Assembly (NCBI RefSeq): GCF_014648895.1
Contig: NZ_BMRZ01000018.1
Coordinates: forward strand, 62,001 to 126,000
Direction: 5' to 3'
Source: Streptomyces tanashiensis
GTDB lineage: Bacteria; Actinomycetota; Actinomycetes; Streptomycetales; Streptomycetaceae
DNA length: 64,000 bases
How positions within the stretch are numbered: the first letter of the stretch is position 1; the number at the start of each line of letters is the position of its first letter. Positions 51,522-59,658 of this stretch are shown in pieces. Under the pieces are notes generated by a model. That model searched no databases. It saw only the letters and a list, made by a program, of their open reading frames with translations, and was not told where the DNA came from. The translations under genes were made by a program, and so were the position numbers.

Positions 51522-53162
51522 ATGGAGCTGACACCCTCGGCCCACCTCGACACATTCGCCCGCGACCGGCTGCCCCCGCCCGACCGGTGGCCGCGTCTCG
51601 TCTTCGACCTCCCCGAGCTCTCCTACCCCGACCGGCTCAACTGCGGCACGGAGCTCCTCGACCGCACGGTGGAGCGCTTCGGCGCCGAGCGGCCCGCCTT
51701 CCACGACGGCGAGGGCGGGGTCTGGAGCTACGGCGAGCTCCGCGACCGGGTGGACCGCATCGCCCACGTCCTCACCACCGACCTGCGGGTCCTGCCCGGC
51801 AACCGGGTCCTCCTGCGCGGCCCCACCACGCCCTGGCTGGCCGCCTGCTGGCTGGCCGTGATGAAGGCCGGCGGCGTCGCCGTCACCGTTCTGGCCCAGC
51901 AGCGCGCTCCCGAGCTGGCCGTGATGGCCGAGGCGGCGCGGTGCACCCACGCGCTCTGCGACGCCCACGTCCTCGACGAACTCCTCGCCGCCCGGATACC
52001 CGGGCTCCGGATCACCCCGTTCGGCGGGGACGGACCGGACGACCTGCTGGCCCTGGCCGACCGCCGCGCCGGGCCGTACGAGGCGGTGGCGACCGCCGCC
52101 GACGACGTCGCCCTGATCGCCTTCACCTCCGGCACGACCGGGCAGCCCAAGGGCTGCGTCCACTTCCACCGGGACATCCTGGCCGTCGCCGACACCTTCT
52201 CCGCGCGCGTCCTGCGCCCGCTGCCCGACGACGTCTTCGCCGGCTCCCCGCCGCTCGCCTTCACCTTCGGCCTCGGCGGGCTCGTCGTCTTCCCCCTGCG
52301 GGCCGGGGCGAGCGCGGTCCTCCTCGAACAGGCCGGGCCCAAACAGCTGCTCGCGGCGATCGAACGGCACCGGGTGTCGGTGCTCTTCACCGCCCCGACG
52401 GCCTACCGGGTCATGCTCGACGAGCTGTCCCAGGGCACCGCCCCGGAGGTGGCCTCGCTGCGCCGCTGCGTCTCGGCCGGCGAGAACCTGCCGGAGGCGA
52501 CCTGGAAGGCCTGGTACGCGCGGACCGGTCTGCGCCTGATCAACGGCATCGGCGCGACCGAGCTGCTGCACATCTTCATCTCCGCCGCCGACGGCGACAT
52601 CCGTCCCGGCACCACCGGCCGCCCGGTGCCCGGCTGGCAGGCCAGGATCGTCGACGTCGACGGCAACGGCGTCCCGGACGGCCAGGAGGGGCTGCTCGCG
52701 GTGCGCGGCCCGGTCGGCTGCCGCTATCTGGCCGACCCCCGCCAGGAGGAGTACGTAAGGAACGGCTGGAACGTCACGGGCGACACGTACGTCCGCGAGC
52801 CCGACGGCTGGTTCCGCTATGTCTCACGGGCCGACGACATGATCATCTCGGCCGGGTACAACATCGCCGGACCACAGGTCGAGGAGGTGCTCCTCGACCA
52901 CCCGGACGTGGTGGAGACGGCGGTGGTGGGCCGCCCGGACGAACTGCGCGGCCAGGTCGTCGTGGCGTACACGGTGGTACGGGACGGGGTGCCGCGCGAC
53001 GCGAGCACCGCCGCCGCCCTGCGGGCCTTCGTCCGCGCCCGCCTCGCCCCGTACAAGTCGCCCCGGGAGATCGTCTTCCTCGACGCGCTGCCGCGCACGG
53101 CGACGGGCAAGCTCCAGCGCTTCCGGCTGCGCGACCCGGCGGAGCCGGAGGCCCCGGCATGA
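51522..53162 (+). CDS. Aromatic acid (2-aminobenzoate/benzoate-type) CoA ligase
   Basis: 546-aa AMP-forming ligase. The P-loop is IAFTSGTTGQPKGCVHFH, with INGIGATELLHIFIS, GDTYVREPDGWFRYVSRADDMI and the C-terminal catalytic Lys in PRTATGKLQRF. LSYPDRLNCGTELLDRTVERFG and the TELLHIFIS variant are characteristic of benzoate and 2-aminobenzoate CoA ligases. It activates the aromatic acid for the monooxygenase-reductase encoded 3 kb away. ATG after a G-rich ribosome site. Confidence 0.85.
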   Translation: MELTPSAHLDTFARDRLPPPDRWPRLVFDLPELSYPDRLNCGTELLDRTVERFGAERPAFHDGEGGVWSYGELRDRVDRIAHVLTTDLRVLPGNRVLLRGPTTPWLAACWLAVMKAGGVAVTVLAQQRAPELAVMAEAARCTHALCDAHVLDELLAARIPGLRITPFGGDGPDDLLALADRRAGPYEAVATAADDVALIAFTSGTTGQPKGCVHFHRDILAVADTFSARVLRPLPDDVFAGSPPLAFTFGLGGLVVFPLRAGASAVLLEQAGPKQLLAAIERHRVSVLFTAPTAYRVMLDELSQGTAPEVASLRRCVSAGENLPEATWKAWYARTGLRLINGIGATELLHIFISAADGDIRPGTTGRPVPGWQARIVDVDGNGVPDGQEGLLAVRGPVGCRYLADPRQEEYVRNGWNVTGDTYVREPDGWFRYVSRADDMIISAGYNIAGPQVEEVLLDHPDVVETAVVGRPDELRGQVVVAYTVVRDGVPRDASTAAALRAFVRARLAPYKSPREIVFLDALPRTATGKLQRFRLRDPAEPEAPA

Positions 53163-53218
53163 CCCGGCGGGCCGGTGCGGCCCGGCATGACGTGTGCACC
53201 ACCCCCTAAAGTGATCAC

Positions 53219-54040
53219 GTGGCCGAGCAGCACACTCCCCGATCCCTGATCGTCTCCCTCTACGGCGCGTACGGCCGTGGGCCCGACGAGTCGCCGGTGC
53301 CGGTGGCCGCGCTCATCCGGCTGCTCGGCGCGCTCGGCGTCGACGCGCCCTCGGTGCGTTCCTCGGTGTCCCGGCTCAAGCGGCGCGGGCTGCTGCTGCC
53401 GGGCCGGACGGCGGGCGGCGCCGCCGGGTACGCCCTCTCGGAGGACGCCCGGCGGCTCCTGGACGACGGCGACCGCCGGATCTACGCCCGTACGGAGCCG
53501 AAGCTGTCCGAGGGCTGGGTCCTGGCCGTCTTCTCGGTGCCCGAGGCCGAGCGGCACAAGCGGCACCTGCTGCGGTCCCGGCTGGCCCGGCTGGGTTTCG
53601 GCACGGCGGCGCCGGGCGTCTGGATCGCGCCCGCCCGGCTGTACGAGGAGACCCGGAACGCCCTGGAGCGCCTGGAGCTCTCCCCGTACGTGGACCTCTT
53701 CCGCGGCGACCACCTGGGGTTCGCGGCGACAGCGGAGGCGGTGGCCCGCTGGTGGGACCTGCCGGCGATCGCCGGGCTCCACGAGGAGTTCCTTGCGGCC
53801 CACGAGCCGGTCCTGCGGGCCTGGCGGACGGCCCCGGCGGGCGCCGAGGACGCCTACCGGGACTACCTCCTCGCCCTGGACTCCTGGCGCCGGCTGCCCT
53901 ACGCGGACCCGGTGCTCCCGGCGGAGCTCCTGCCGGACGACTGGCCGGGCCGCCGCTCCGCGGAGGTCTTCGCGGCCCTGCACGAGCTGCTGCGGGACCG
54001 GGGCGCGGAGCACGTGGGCCCGTTCCTGGCGGGCGACTAG
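53219..54040 (+). CDS. PaaX-family transcriptional regulator
   Basis: 273 aa. The N-terminal winged helix (PRSLIVSLYGAYGRG, SVRSSVSRLKRRGLL) and the PaaX middle domain (GWVLAVFSVPEAERHKRHLLRSRLARLGFGTAAPGVWIAP) and C-terminal region (EFLAAHEPVLRAWR) are clear. PaaX-type proteins repress aromatic-CoA catabolism and are released by the CoA intermediate. The GTG start lacks a ribosome site; TAAAGT ends six bases upstream, so the transcript may be leaderless. It probably controls the surrounding cluster. Confidence 0.88.
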   Translation: MAEQHTPRSLIVSLYGAYGRGPDESPVPVAALIRLLGALGVDAPSVRSSVSRLKRRGLLLPGRTAGGAAGYALSEDARRLLDDGDRRIYARTEPKLSEGWVLAVFSVPEAERHKRHLLRSRLARLGFGTAAPGVWIAPARLYEETRNALERLELSPYVDLFRGDHLGFAATAEAVARWWDLPAIAGLHEEFLAAHEPVLRAWRTAPAGAEDAYRDYLLALDSWRRLPYADPVLPAELLPDDWPGRRSAEVFAALHELLRDRGAEHVGPFLAGD

Positions 54041-54528
54041 TCCGCGGTCCGGTTCCTTACGGACAGGGCCCCGATCAGACAGACCAGGCCCGCCGTGCTC
54101 AGGACCGCGCGGACGATGTTCCACGCCACCCACGGGCCCTCGAACGCGGCCCGGGCGGCGGCGGGGTCCTTCGCCGCCGCGAGGGCGTCGTTGAGCGGGA
54201 CGTTCACCGCCGAGGTGACCACGAGGACCGCCATGCCGAGGACGAACCCGGCGAGCGTCCAGAGCCGCGCCCGGCCCGCCCGGTGCTGCCAGGCGGCGAC
54301 CGCGGTGAGGATCGGCACCCCGAAGAACGGGGTGAAGAACACCGGGTTCTGGATCACGTCGTTGATGTTCCGCATCACCTCGACGTAGACCCGGTCGTCA
54401 CTGCGCGCCAGCGCCGGCATGACCGAGCAGACGTACGCGAACCACACCCCCGCGAGCAGTCCCGTCGTCACCGTCGCCGCGCCGAGGACCAGCCCGGCAC
54501 CCTTCTTCCCGCCCCTGTTTTCTGTCAT
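54037..54528 (-). CDS. DUF1772 (anthrone-oxygenase-like) membrane protein
   Basis: 163 aa with four helices (GLVLGAATVTTGLLAGVWFAY, FFTPFFGVPILTAVAAW, LWTLAGFVLGMAVLVVTSAV, IVRAVLSTAGLVCLIGAL) and the DUF1772 motif NVPLNDALA. It follows the monooxygenase-reductase gene by 77 bp on the same strand and could belong to its operon. Its stop overlaps the PaaX gene stop (CTAG), so no terminator separates these convergent genes. Confidence 0.78.
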   Translation of the reverse strand: MTENRGGKKGAGLVLGAATVTTGLLAGVWFAYVCSVMPALARSDDRVYVEVMRNINDVIQNPVFFTPFFGVPILTAVAAWQHRAGRARLWTLAGFVLGMAVLVVTSAVNVPLNDALAAAKDPAAARAAFEGPWVAWNIVRAVLSTAGLVCLIGALSVRNRTAD

Positions 54529-54605
54529 GCCCTCATTCAAGGGCAGGAGCCCGTGCGGGCGACATGGTTCCGCGTCCCGCTCCCATACGCGAGCGTCCAG
54601 GTTCC

Positions 54606-56870
54606 TCAGTCCCGGCGGCCGGTGGGCGGGCGGCGGCTGCCCGCGCGGTACGGGGCGGGCCAGGGCGCTGCCGGGCCCCGGTACTCCTGCTCGGCCGCCG
54701 CGTGCAGGGTCCAGTGCGGGTCGTAGAGGTGCGGCCGGGCGAGGGCGCAGAGGTCGGCGCGGCCCGCCAGGAGCAGGGAGTTGACGTCGTCCCAGGAGGA
54801 GATCGCGCCGACCGCGATCACCGGGACGCCGAGCTCGTTGCGGATGCGGTCGGCGTAGGGCGTCTGGTACGAGCGGCCGTAGGCGGGCTCCTCGTCGGGG
54901 ACGACCTGGCCGGTGGAGACGTCGATGGCGTCGGCGCCGTGGTCGGCGAAGGCGCGGGCGATCTCGACGGCGTCCTCGGCGGTCGTGCCGCCCTCGGCCC
55001 AGTCGGTCGCGGAGATGCGGACGGTCATGGGGCGGTCGGCGGGCCATGCCTCGCGTACCGCGTCGAAGACTTCGAGGGGGTAGCGCAGCCGGGCCGTGAG
55101 GTCGCCGCCGTAGGCGTCGGTGCGGTGGTTGGTGAGCGGCGAGAGGAAGCCGGAGAGGAGGTAGCCGTGGGCGCAGTGGAGTTCGAGGAGGTCGAAGCCG
55201 CTGCGGGCGGCGCGGTGGGCGGCGGCGGTGAACTGCTCGCGCACGGCGGTGAGCCCGGCGCGGTCGAGGGCGCTCGGGGTCTGGTTGACGCCGGTCCTGT
55301 ACGGGAGGGGCGAGGCGGCGACGAGCGGCCAGTTGCCCTCGGGGAGTGGCTGGTCGATGCCCTCCCACATGAGGCGGGTGGAGCCCTTGCGGCCGGAGTG
55401 GCCGAGCTGGACGCCGAGCGCGGTGCCGGGCGCCGAGGCGTGGACGAAGTCGGCGACGCGGGTCCAGGCGGCGGCCTGGGCGTCGGTCCAGAGTCCGGTG
55501 CAGCCGGGGGTGATGCGGCCCTCCGGGCTGACGCAGACCATCTCGGTCATGACGAGTCCGGCTCCGCCCAGGGCCCTGGAGCCGAGGTGGACGAGGTGGA
55601 AGTCGCCGGGGACGCCGTCCTCGGCGACGTACAGGTCCATCGGGGAGACGACGACCCGGTTGCGGAGGGTCAGTCCGCGCAGCCGGAAGGGGGTGAACAT
55701 GGGCGGGGTGCCGGGCGGGCAGCCGAAGTCCTCCTCGACGGCCGCGGTGAAGGCGGGGTCGCGGAGCCTCAGGTTGGCGTGGGTGACGCGGCGGCTGCGG
55801 GTGAGCAGGTCGAAGGCGAAGGGGCGGGGCGGCCGGTCGACGTGCCCGGCGAGCTCCTCGAACCAGCGCAGGCTGGCGCCGGCCGCGCGCTGGGTGGACT
55901 CGACGACGGGACGGCGCTCGGTCTCGTAGGCACCGAGGGCCTCGTCGAGGGCGGGGTGCGCGCCGAGGGCGGCGGCGAGCGCGACGGCGTCCTCCACGGC
56001 CAGTTTGGTGCCGGAGCCGATGGAGAAGTGCGCGGTGTGGGCGGCGTCGCCGATGAGCACGGTGTTGCCGTGCGACCAGCGCGCGTTGGCGACGGTGCGG
56101 AAGGCGGTCCAGGTGGAGTTGTTGGAGCGGAGTTCCCGGCCGCCGAGCGCCTCGGCGAAGATCTTGGCGCAGCGGGCGGTGGACTCGGCCTCGTCGAGCT
56201 CGTGGAAGCCGGCGGCCCTCCAGACCTCCTCGCGCATCTCGACGATGACGGTGGAGGAGTCCGCGGAGTAGGGGTAGGCGTGGAGCTGCATCACGCCGTG
56301 CTCGGTCTCGGCGATCTCGAAGCGGAAGGCCTCGAAGGGGAAGTCGGCGGCCAGCCAGACGTACCGGCAGCGGTGGGTGGTGATCCGGGGGCGGAAGTGC
56401 GCGGCGTGGGCCTCGCGGGTGTGGCTGTGGACGCCGTCGGCGGCGACGACCAGGTCGTGTTCGGCGGCGAGGACGGCGGCGGGCGGGGCCTCGGTGCGGA
56501 AGCGGAGCCGTACGCCGAGCTCGGCGCAGCGGGCGTGCAGGATCTCCAGGAGCCGGCGGCGGCCGAGGGCGGCGAAGCCGTGCCCGGTGGAGGTGGTGCG
56601 GTGGCCGCGGTGGACGACGTCGATGTCGTCCCAGCGGACGAGCTCGCGGCGGAGCGCCTCGTACACGACGGGGTCGGCGTCCCGGATGCCGCCGAGGGTC
56701 TCGTCGGAGAGGACGACGCCGAAGCCGAAGGTGTCGGAGGGCGCGTTCCGCTCCCAGACGGTGATCTCGCGCGCCGGGTCCTGCCGCAGCAGCAGCGCGG
56801 CGGCGTAGAGCCCGCCGGGGCCGCCCCCGATGACGGCGACGCTCCGGGGGCCCCGGCCCGAGGCCGTCAT
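54606..56870 (-). CDS. Bifunctional 2-aminobenzoyl-CoA / salicylyl-CoA monooxygenase-reductase
   Basis: 754-aa fusion. Residues 1-385 are an FAD monooxygenase: VAVIGGGPGGLYAAAL at 11-26 and GDAAHTAHFSIGSG at 274-287. Residues 391-740 are an old-yellow-enzyme FMN reductase: MFTPFRLRGLTLRNRVVVSPM, GVQLGHSGRKGS, LHCAHGYLLSGFLSPLTNHRTDAYGG. The same two-domain layout occurs in 2-aminobenzoyl-CoA monooxygenase/reductase of Azoarcus evansii and in enzymes annotated as salicylyl-CoA 5-hydroxylase. It hydroxylates and dearomatises the aryl-CoA. The ATG overlaps the hydratase stop (TGATG). Which aromatic acid it uses cannot be told from sequence. Confidence 0.88.
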   Translation of the reverse strand: MTASGRGPRSVAVIGGGPGGLYAAALLLRQDPAREITVWERNAPSDTFGFGVVLSDETLGGIRDADPVVYEALRRELVRWDDIDVVHRGHRTTSTGHGFAALGRRRLLEILHARCAELGVRLRFRTEAPPAAVLAAEHDLVVAADGVHSHTREAHAAHFRPRITTHRCRYVWLAADFPFEAFRFEIAETEHGVMQLHAYPYSADSSTVIVEMREEVWRAAGFHELDEAESTARCAKIFAEALGGRELRSNNSTWTAFRTVANARWSHGNTVLIGDAAHTAHFSIGSGTKLAVEDAVALAAALGAHPALDEALGAYETERRPVVESTQRAAGASLRWFEELAGHVDRPPRPFAFDLLTRSRRVTHANLRLRDPAFTAAVEEDFGCPPGTPPMFTPFRLRGLTLRNRVVVSPMDLYVAEDGVPGDFHLVHLGSRALGGAGLVMTEMVCVSPEGRITPGCTGLWTDAQAAAWTRVADFVHASAPGTALGVQLGHSGRKGSTRLMWEGIDQPLPEGNWPLVAASPLPYRTGVNQTPSALDRAGLTAVREQFTAAAHRAARSGFDLLELHCAHGYLLSGFLSPLTNHRTDAYGGDLTARLRYPLEVFDAVREAWPADRPMTVRISATDWAEGGTTAEDAVEIARAFADHGADAIDVSTGQVVPDEEPAYGRSYQTPYADRIRNELGVPVIAVGAISSWDDVNSLLLAGRADLCALARPHLYDPHWTLHAAAEQEYRGPAAPWPAPYRAGSRRPPTGRRD

Positions 56871-57697
56871 CAGCGTCCCCGCCATTTCGGGGGGCGTTTC
56901 TCGGTGAAGGCGGCGTGGAACTCGGCGTAGTCCTCGCCGTTCATCAGGAGCGCCTGGGTGGCCGCGTCCAGTTCGACGGCGGCGGCGAGCGGCATGTCGA
57001 GCTCGGCGGTGAGCAGGGCCTTGGTCTGGGCGAGCGCGAGGGCGGGGCCGTCCGCGAGGCGGCGGGCCAGGGCGGCGGCCCGCTCCCCCGCCGCACCCTC
57101 CTCGGTGAGCTCGCTGAGGAGGCCGATGCGCTCGGCCTCGGCGGCGTGGACGGGCTCGCCCAGCATGAGGAGGCGGGTGGCGTAGCCGAGTCCGACGACC
57201 CGGGGCAGCAGATAGGCGGCGCCCATGTCTCCGCCGGAGAGGCCGACCCGGGTGAAGAGGAAGGAGAAGCGGGTGGTGGGGTCGGCGATCCGGAAGTCGG
57301 CGGCGAGGGCGAGGACGGCCCCGGCGCCGGCGGCGACGCCGTGGAGGGCGGCGACGACGGGGAAGGGGCATTCGCGGAGGGCGCGGACGACCTGGCCGGT
57401 CATCCGGTTGAAGTCGAGGAGCCGGGCGGTGTCGAGGGCGAGGGTGGCGCCGATGATCTCGTCGACGTCGCCGCCCGAGCAGAAGCCGCGGCCCTCGCCG
57501 CCGAGGACGAGCGCGCGGACGGCGCGCTCGCGGGAGAGCTCGGCGAGGAGGTCGCGGAGGTCGGCGTAGGCGCCGAAGGTGAGGGCGTTGAGTTTCGCGG
57601 GGCGGGCGAGGGTGACGGTGGCGACGCCCTCGTCGATGTCGAGACGCAGATGGTCCCAGCGTGCCGTGCGGGGTGCGGATCCGGTAAAGGGGCTCAT
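56870..57697 (-). CDS. Enoyl-CoA hydratase family protein
   Basis: 275-aa crotonase. LVLGGEGRGFCSGGDVDEI and VVAALHGVAAGAGAVLALAADFRIA form the oxyanion and active-site region; FTRVGLSGGDMGAAYLLPRVVG follows. The usual second acid residue is replaced in this context by Asp (GGDMG), as in ring-opening and 1,2-epoxy-type crotonases. GGAGG eight bases before the ATG. It is first gene of the operon with the monooxygenase-reductase and probably acts on the dearomatised CoA ester. Confidence 0.87.
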   Translation of the reverse strand: MSPFTGSAPRTARWDHLRLDIDEGVATVTLARPAKLNALTFGAYADLRDLLAELSRERAVRALVLGGEGRGFCSGGDVDEIIGATLALDTARLLDFNRMTGQVVRALRECPFPVVAALHGVAAGAGAVLALAADFRIADPTTRFSFLFTRVGLSGGDMGAAYLLPRVVGLGYATRLLMLGEPVHAAEAERIGLLSELTEEGAAGERAAALARRLADGPALALAQTKALLTAELDMPLAAAVELDAATQALLMNGEDYAEFHAAFTEKRPPKWRGR

Positions 57698-57733
57698 CCG
57701 GCAGGCCTCCTTCCTCCGCAGGGAGGGTATCAC

Positions 57734-57760
57734 CGTACTGTGACCGTCGTCACGAGTACG
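57734..57760. promoter_or_regulatory. Near-palindromic operator upstream of the enoyl-CoA hydratase gene
   Basis: Arms CGTACTGTGAC and GTCACGAGTACG around CGTC, symmetric apart from one extra base, 37 bp upstream of the ATG. Its core TGAC-N4-GTCA also occurs at the aryl-CoA ligase promoter. Confidence 0.6.
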
Positions 57761-57844
57761 CGATAAGGAGGCGCGCGCCGGGCCCTCACAAGGTCCCGGC
57801 GGATCCGTGACCGAGGTCCCCGCCGGGAAGGCGGGGGTGCCCTG

Positions 57845-57872
57845 GGAAACGGATTTTGCACCTCGTAAGGTT
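57845..57872 (+). promoter_or_regulatory. Possible ECF-type promoter of the RsbW-like gene
   Basis: GGAAAC (57845-57850), 19-bp spacer, GTT (57870-57872), about 70 bp upstream of the ATG. Weak match to ECF-sigma promoters; no other promoter is obvious in the 246-bp gap. Confidence 0.25.
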
Positions 57873-57943
57873 GAAACCAGGACGTCTCGGGATGCCCCCG
57901 TCCCCACGCCCCACCCGCCCCAGGCGAAGGGAGCCCGCCCCCC

Positions 57944-58420
57944 ATGCCCGAAGCCACCGGACCCGCGGCCGCCGGACCCGCCGCCTGGCGCGTCCGCCTG
58001 CCCCACACCACCGCCGCCGTGCCGATGGCCCGCGCCATGATCCGTACCGCGCTCACCGACCTGGACCCCGGGGCCGCCGACCGCCCGGACAGCGAAACTG
58101 CCGAGCTGCTCACCGCCGAGCTCGTGGCCAACGCCGTCGAGCACACCGCCGGGGCGGGCCCCATCGAGCTGGTCGTCGAGCTCCTCTCGGCGCCCGGCGG
58201 CTGTCAGATCGAGGTCCACGACTCGCAGCCCGCGCTCCCCGGGGAGCTCGTCTGCCCCGACCCCGGGGTCGAGGTCGACCCCTGGCAGGAGCACGGCCGC
58301 GGCCTCCTCCTGATCCGGGCACTGAGCAGCGACTGCGGCCATCGCCCCACCGCGCAGGGCAAGGCGGTCTGGTTCACGCTCCCGGGGATTCCGGCTCAGC
58401 GGCGCCGTCCGACGCCGTGA
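57944..58420 (+). CDS. RsbW-like ATP-binding (anti-sigma/histidine-kinase ATPase) protein
   Basis: 158 aa, GHKL ATPase fold: N-box ELLTAELVANAVEHT, G1 region with HDSQ, and G2 HGRGLLLIRALSSDCG. Stand-alone proteins of this size in Streptomyces are anti-sigma-factor or regulatory kinases. No sigma factor or anti-anti-sigma gene is adjacent, so the partner is unknown. AAGGGAG precedes the ATG. It is followed by a short hairpin. Confidence 0.83.
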   Translation: MPEATGPAAAGPAAWRVRLPHTTAAVPMARAMIRTALTDLDPGAADRPDSETAELLTAELVANAVEHTAGAGPIELVVELLSAPGGCQIEVHDSQPALPGELVCPDPGVEVDPWQEHGRGLLLIRALSSDCGHRPTAQGKAVWFTLPGIPAQRRRPTP

Positions 58421-58421
58421 C

Positions 58422-58440
58422 GCGCCGCGCGTCGCGGCGC
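58422..58440 (+). terminator. Hairpin after RsbW-like gene
   Basis: Perfect 7-bp stem GCGCCGC-GCGTC-GCGGCGC directly after the stop codon. Confidence 0.4.
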
Positions 58441-58543
58441 CCGCGGACGGCGTGCGGCCCGGCGCCGACGGCCAGGACCGGAGACCGACCCCGGCCATGA
58501 TCCGCCGGACACCACCCAACAAAGCACTACTAGGCGCCGGCTC

Positions 58544-59545
58544 CTAGCCGGCGAGCGTCGCGACCAGGACGGCCTTGATCGTGTGCATCCGGTTCTCGGC
58601 CTCGTCGAAGACGACCGAGTGCGCCGACTCGAAGACCTCGTCCGAGACCTCCAGCTCGGTGAGGCCGTGCCGGGCGTGGATGTCCCGCCCGACGGCGGTG
58701 CCGAGGTCGTGGAAGGCGGGCAGGCAGTGCAGGAACTTGACGTCCGGGTTCCCGGTGGCGCGCAGCACGTCCATCGTCACGGAGTACGGGGCGAGGGCGG
58801 CGATCCGCTCGTCCCAGACCTCCTTGGGCTCACCCATGGAGACCCAGACGTCGGTGACGACGAAGTCGGCGCCGGCGACGCCCTCGGTCACGTCCTCGGT
58901 GAGCGTGATCGTGGCACCGCTCGCCTCGGCGAGCCCGCGGGCGGCCGCGACGACGTCCTCGGCCGGCCAGTAGCTCTTCGGGGCGACGATCCGGACGTCC
59001 ATGCCGAGCAGGGCGCCGGTGACCAGGTAGGAGTTGCCCATGTTGAAGCGGGCGTCGCCGAGGTAGGCGAAGGCGATCCCGTCGAGCGGCTTGTCCACGT
59101 GCTCGGTCATGGTGAGCACGTCGGCCAGCATCTGGGTGGGGTGCCAGTCGTCGGTGAGCCCGTTGAAGACGGGCACGCCCGCGAAGGCGGCGAGCTCCTC
59201 TACCGCGGCCTGGCTGTCCCCGCGGTACTCGATGCCGTCGAACATCCGGCCGAGGACACGGGCGGTGTCCTTGACCGACTCCTTGTGGCCGATCTGGGAG
59301 CCCGAGGGGTCGAGGTAGGTGGTCGAGGCGCCCTGGTCGGCGGCGGCGACCTCGAAGGCGCAGCGGGTCCGGGTCGAGGTCTTCTCGAAGATCAGGGCGA
59401 TGTTCCGGCCGCGCAGCCGCTGCACCTCGGTGCCCGCCTTCTTGGCGGCCTTGAGCTCCGCGGCGAGCGCGATCAGCCCGCGGAACTCCTCGGCGGTGAA
59501 GTCCAGCTCCTTGAGGAAGTGGCGGCCGATGAGGTCTGTGGCCAT
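58544..59545 (-). CDS. arcB: Ornithine carbamoyltransferase
   Basis: 333 aa. Carbamoyl-phosphate motif STRTR at 57-61, ornithine-side HPTQ in LTDDWHPTQMLADVLTM and HCLPA in VKFLHCLPAFHD. It lies directly downstream of arcA with 113 bp between, so it is read as the catabolic enzyme of the arginine deiminase route (citrulline plus phosphate to ornithine and carbamoyl phosphate), though the sequence alone does not exclude the biosynthetic argF role. No carbamate kinase gene follows within the window. Confidence 0.93.
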   Translation of the reverse strand: MATDLIGRHFLKELDFTAEEFRGLIALAAELKAAKKAGTEVQRLRGRNIALIFEKTSTRTRCAFEVAAADQGASTTYLDPSGSQIGHKESVKDTARVLGRMFDGIEYRGDSQAAVEELAAFAGVPVFNGLTDDWHPTQMLADVLTMTEHVDKPLDGIAFAYLGDARFNMGNSYLVTGALLGMDVRIVAPKSYWPAEDVVAAARGLAEASGATITLTEDVTEGVAGADFVVTDVWVSMGEPKEVWDERIAALAPYSVTMDVLRATGNPDVKFLHCLPAFHDLGTAVGRDIHARHGLTELEVSDEVFESAHSVVFDEAENRMHTIKAVLVATLAG

Positions 59546-59596
59546 GGGACGCGCTCCTGTGGGTACGGGTCGGGAGGACGGCGGTCGGAACTCTGG

Positions 59597-59612
59597 AAGT
59601 GTATACGCACTT
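59597..59612. promoter_or_regulatory. Candidate ArgR-type operator upstream of arcB
   Basis: AAGTG-TATACG-CACTT at 59597-59612 inside an unusually A/T-rich stretch (59595-59628) 52 bp upstream of the ATG. On the minus strand TGTATAGAAATGTTGAAG next to it resembles ARG boxes. Arginine repressor control is expected for this gene. Confidence 0.45.
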
Positions 59613-59658
59613 CAACATTTCTATACAGCCCCCCTCCGCTCCGGGCCCCGACCCGGCC

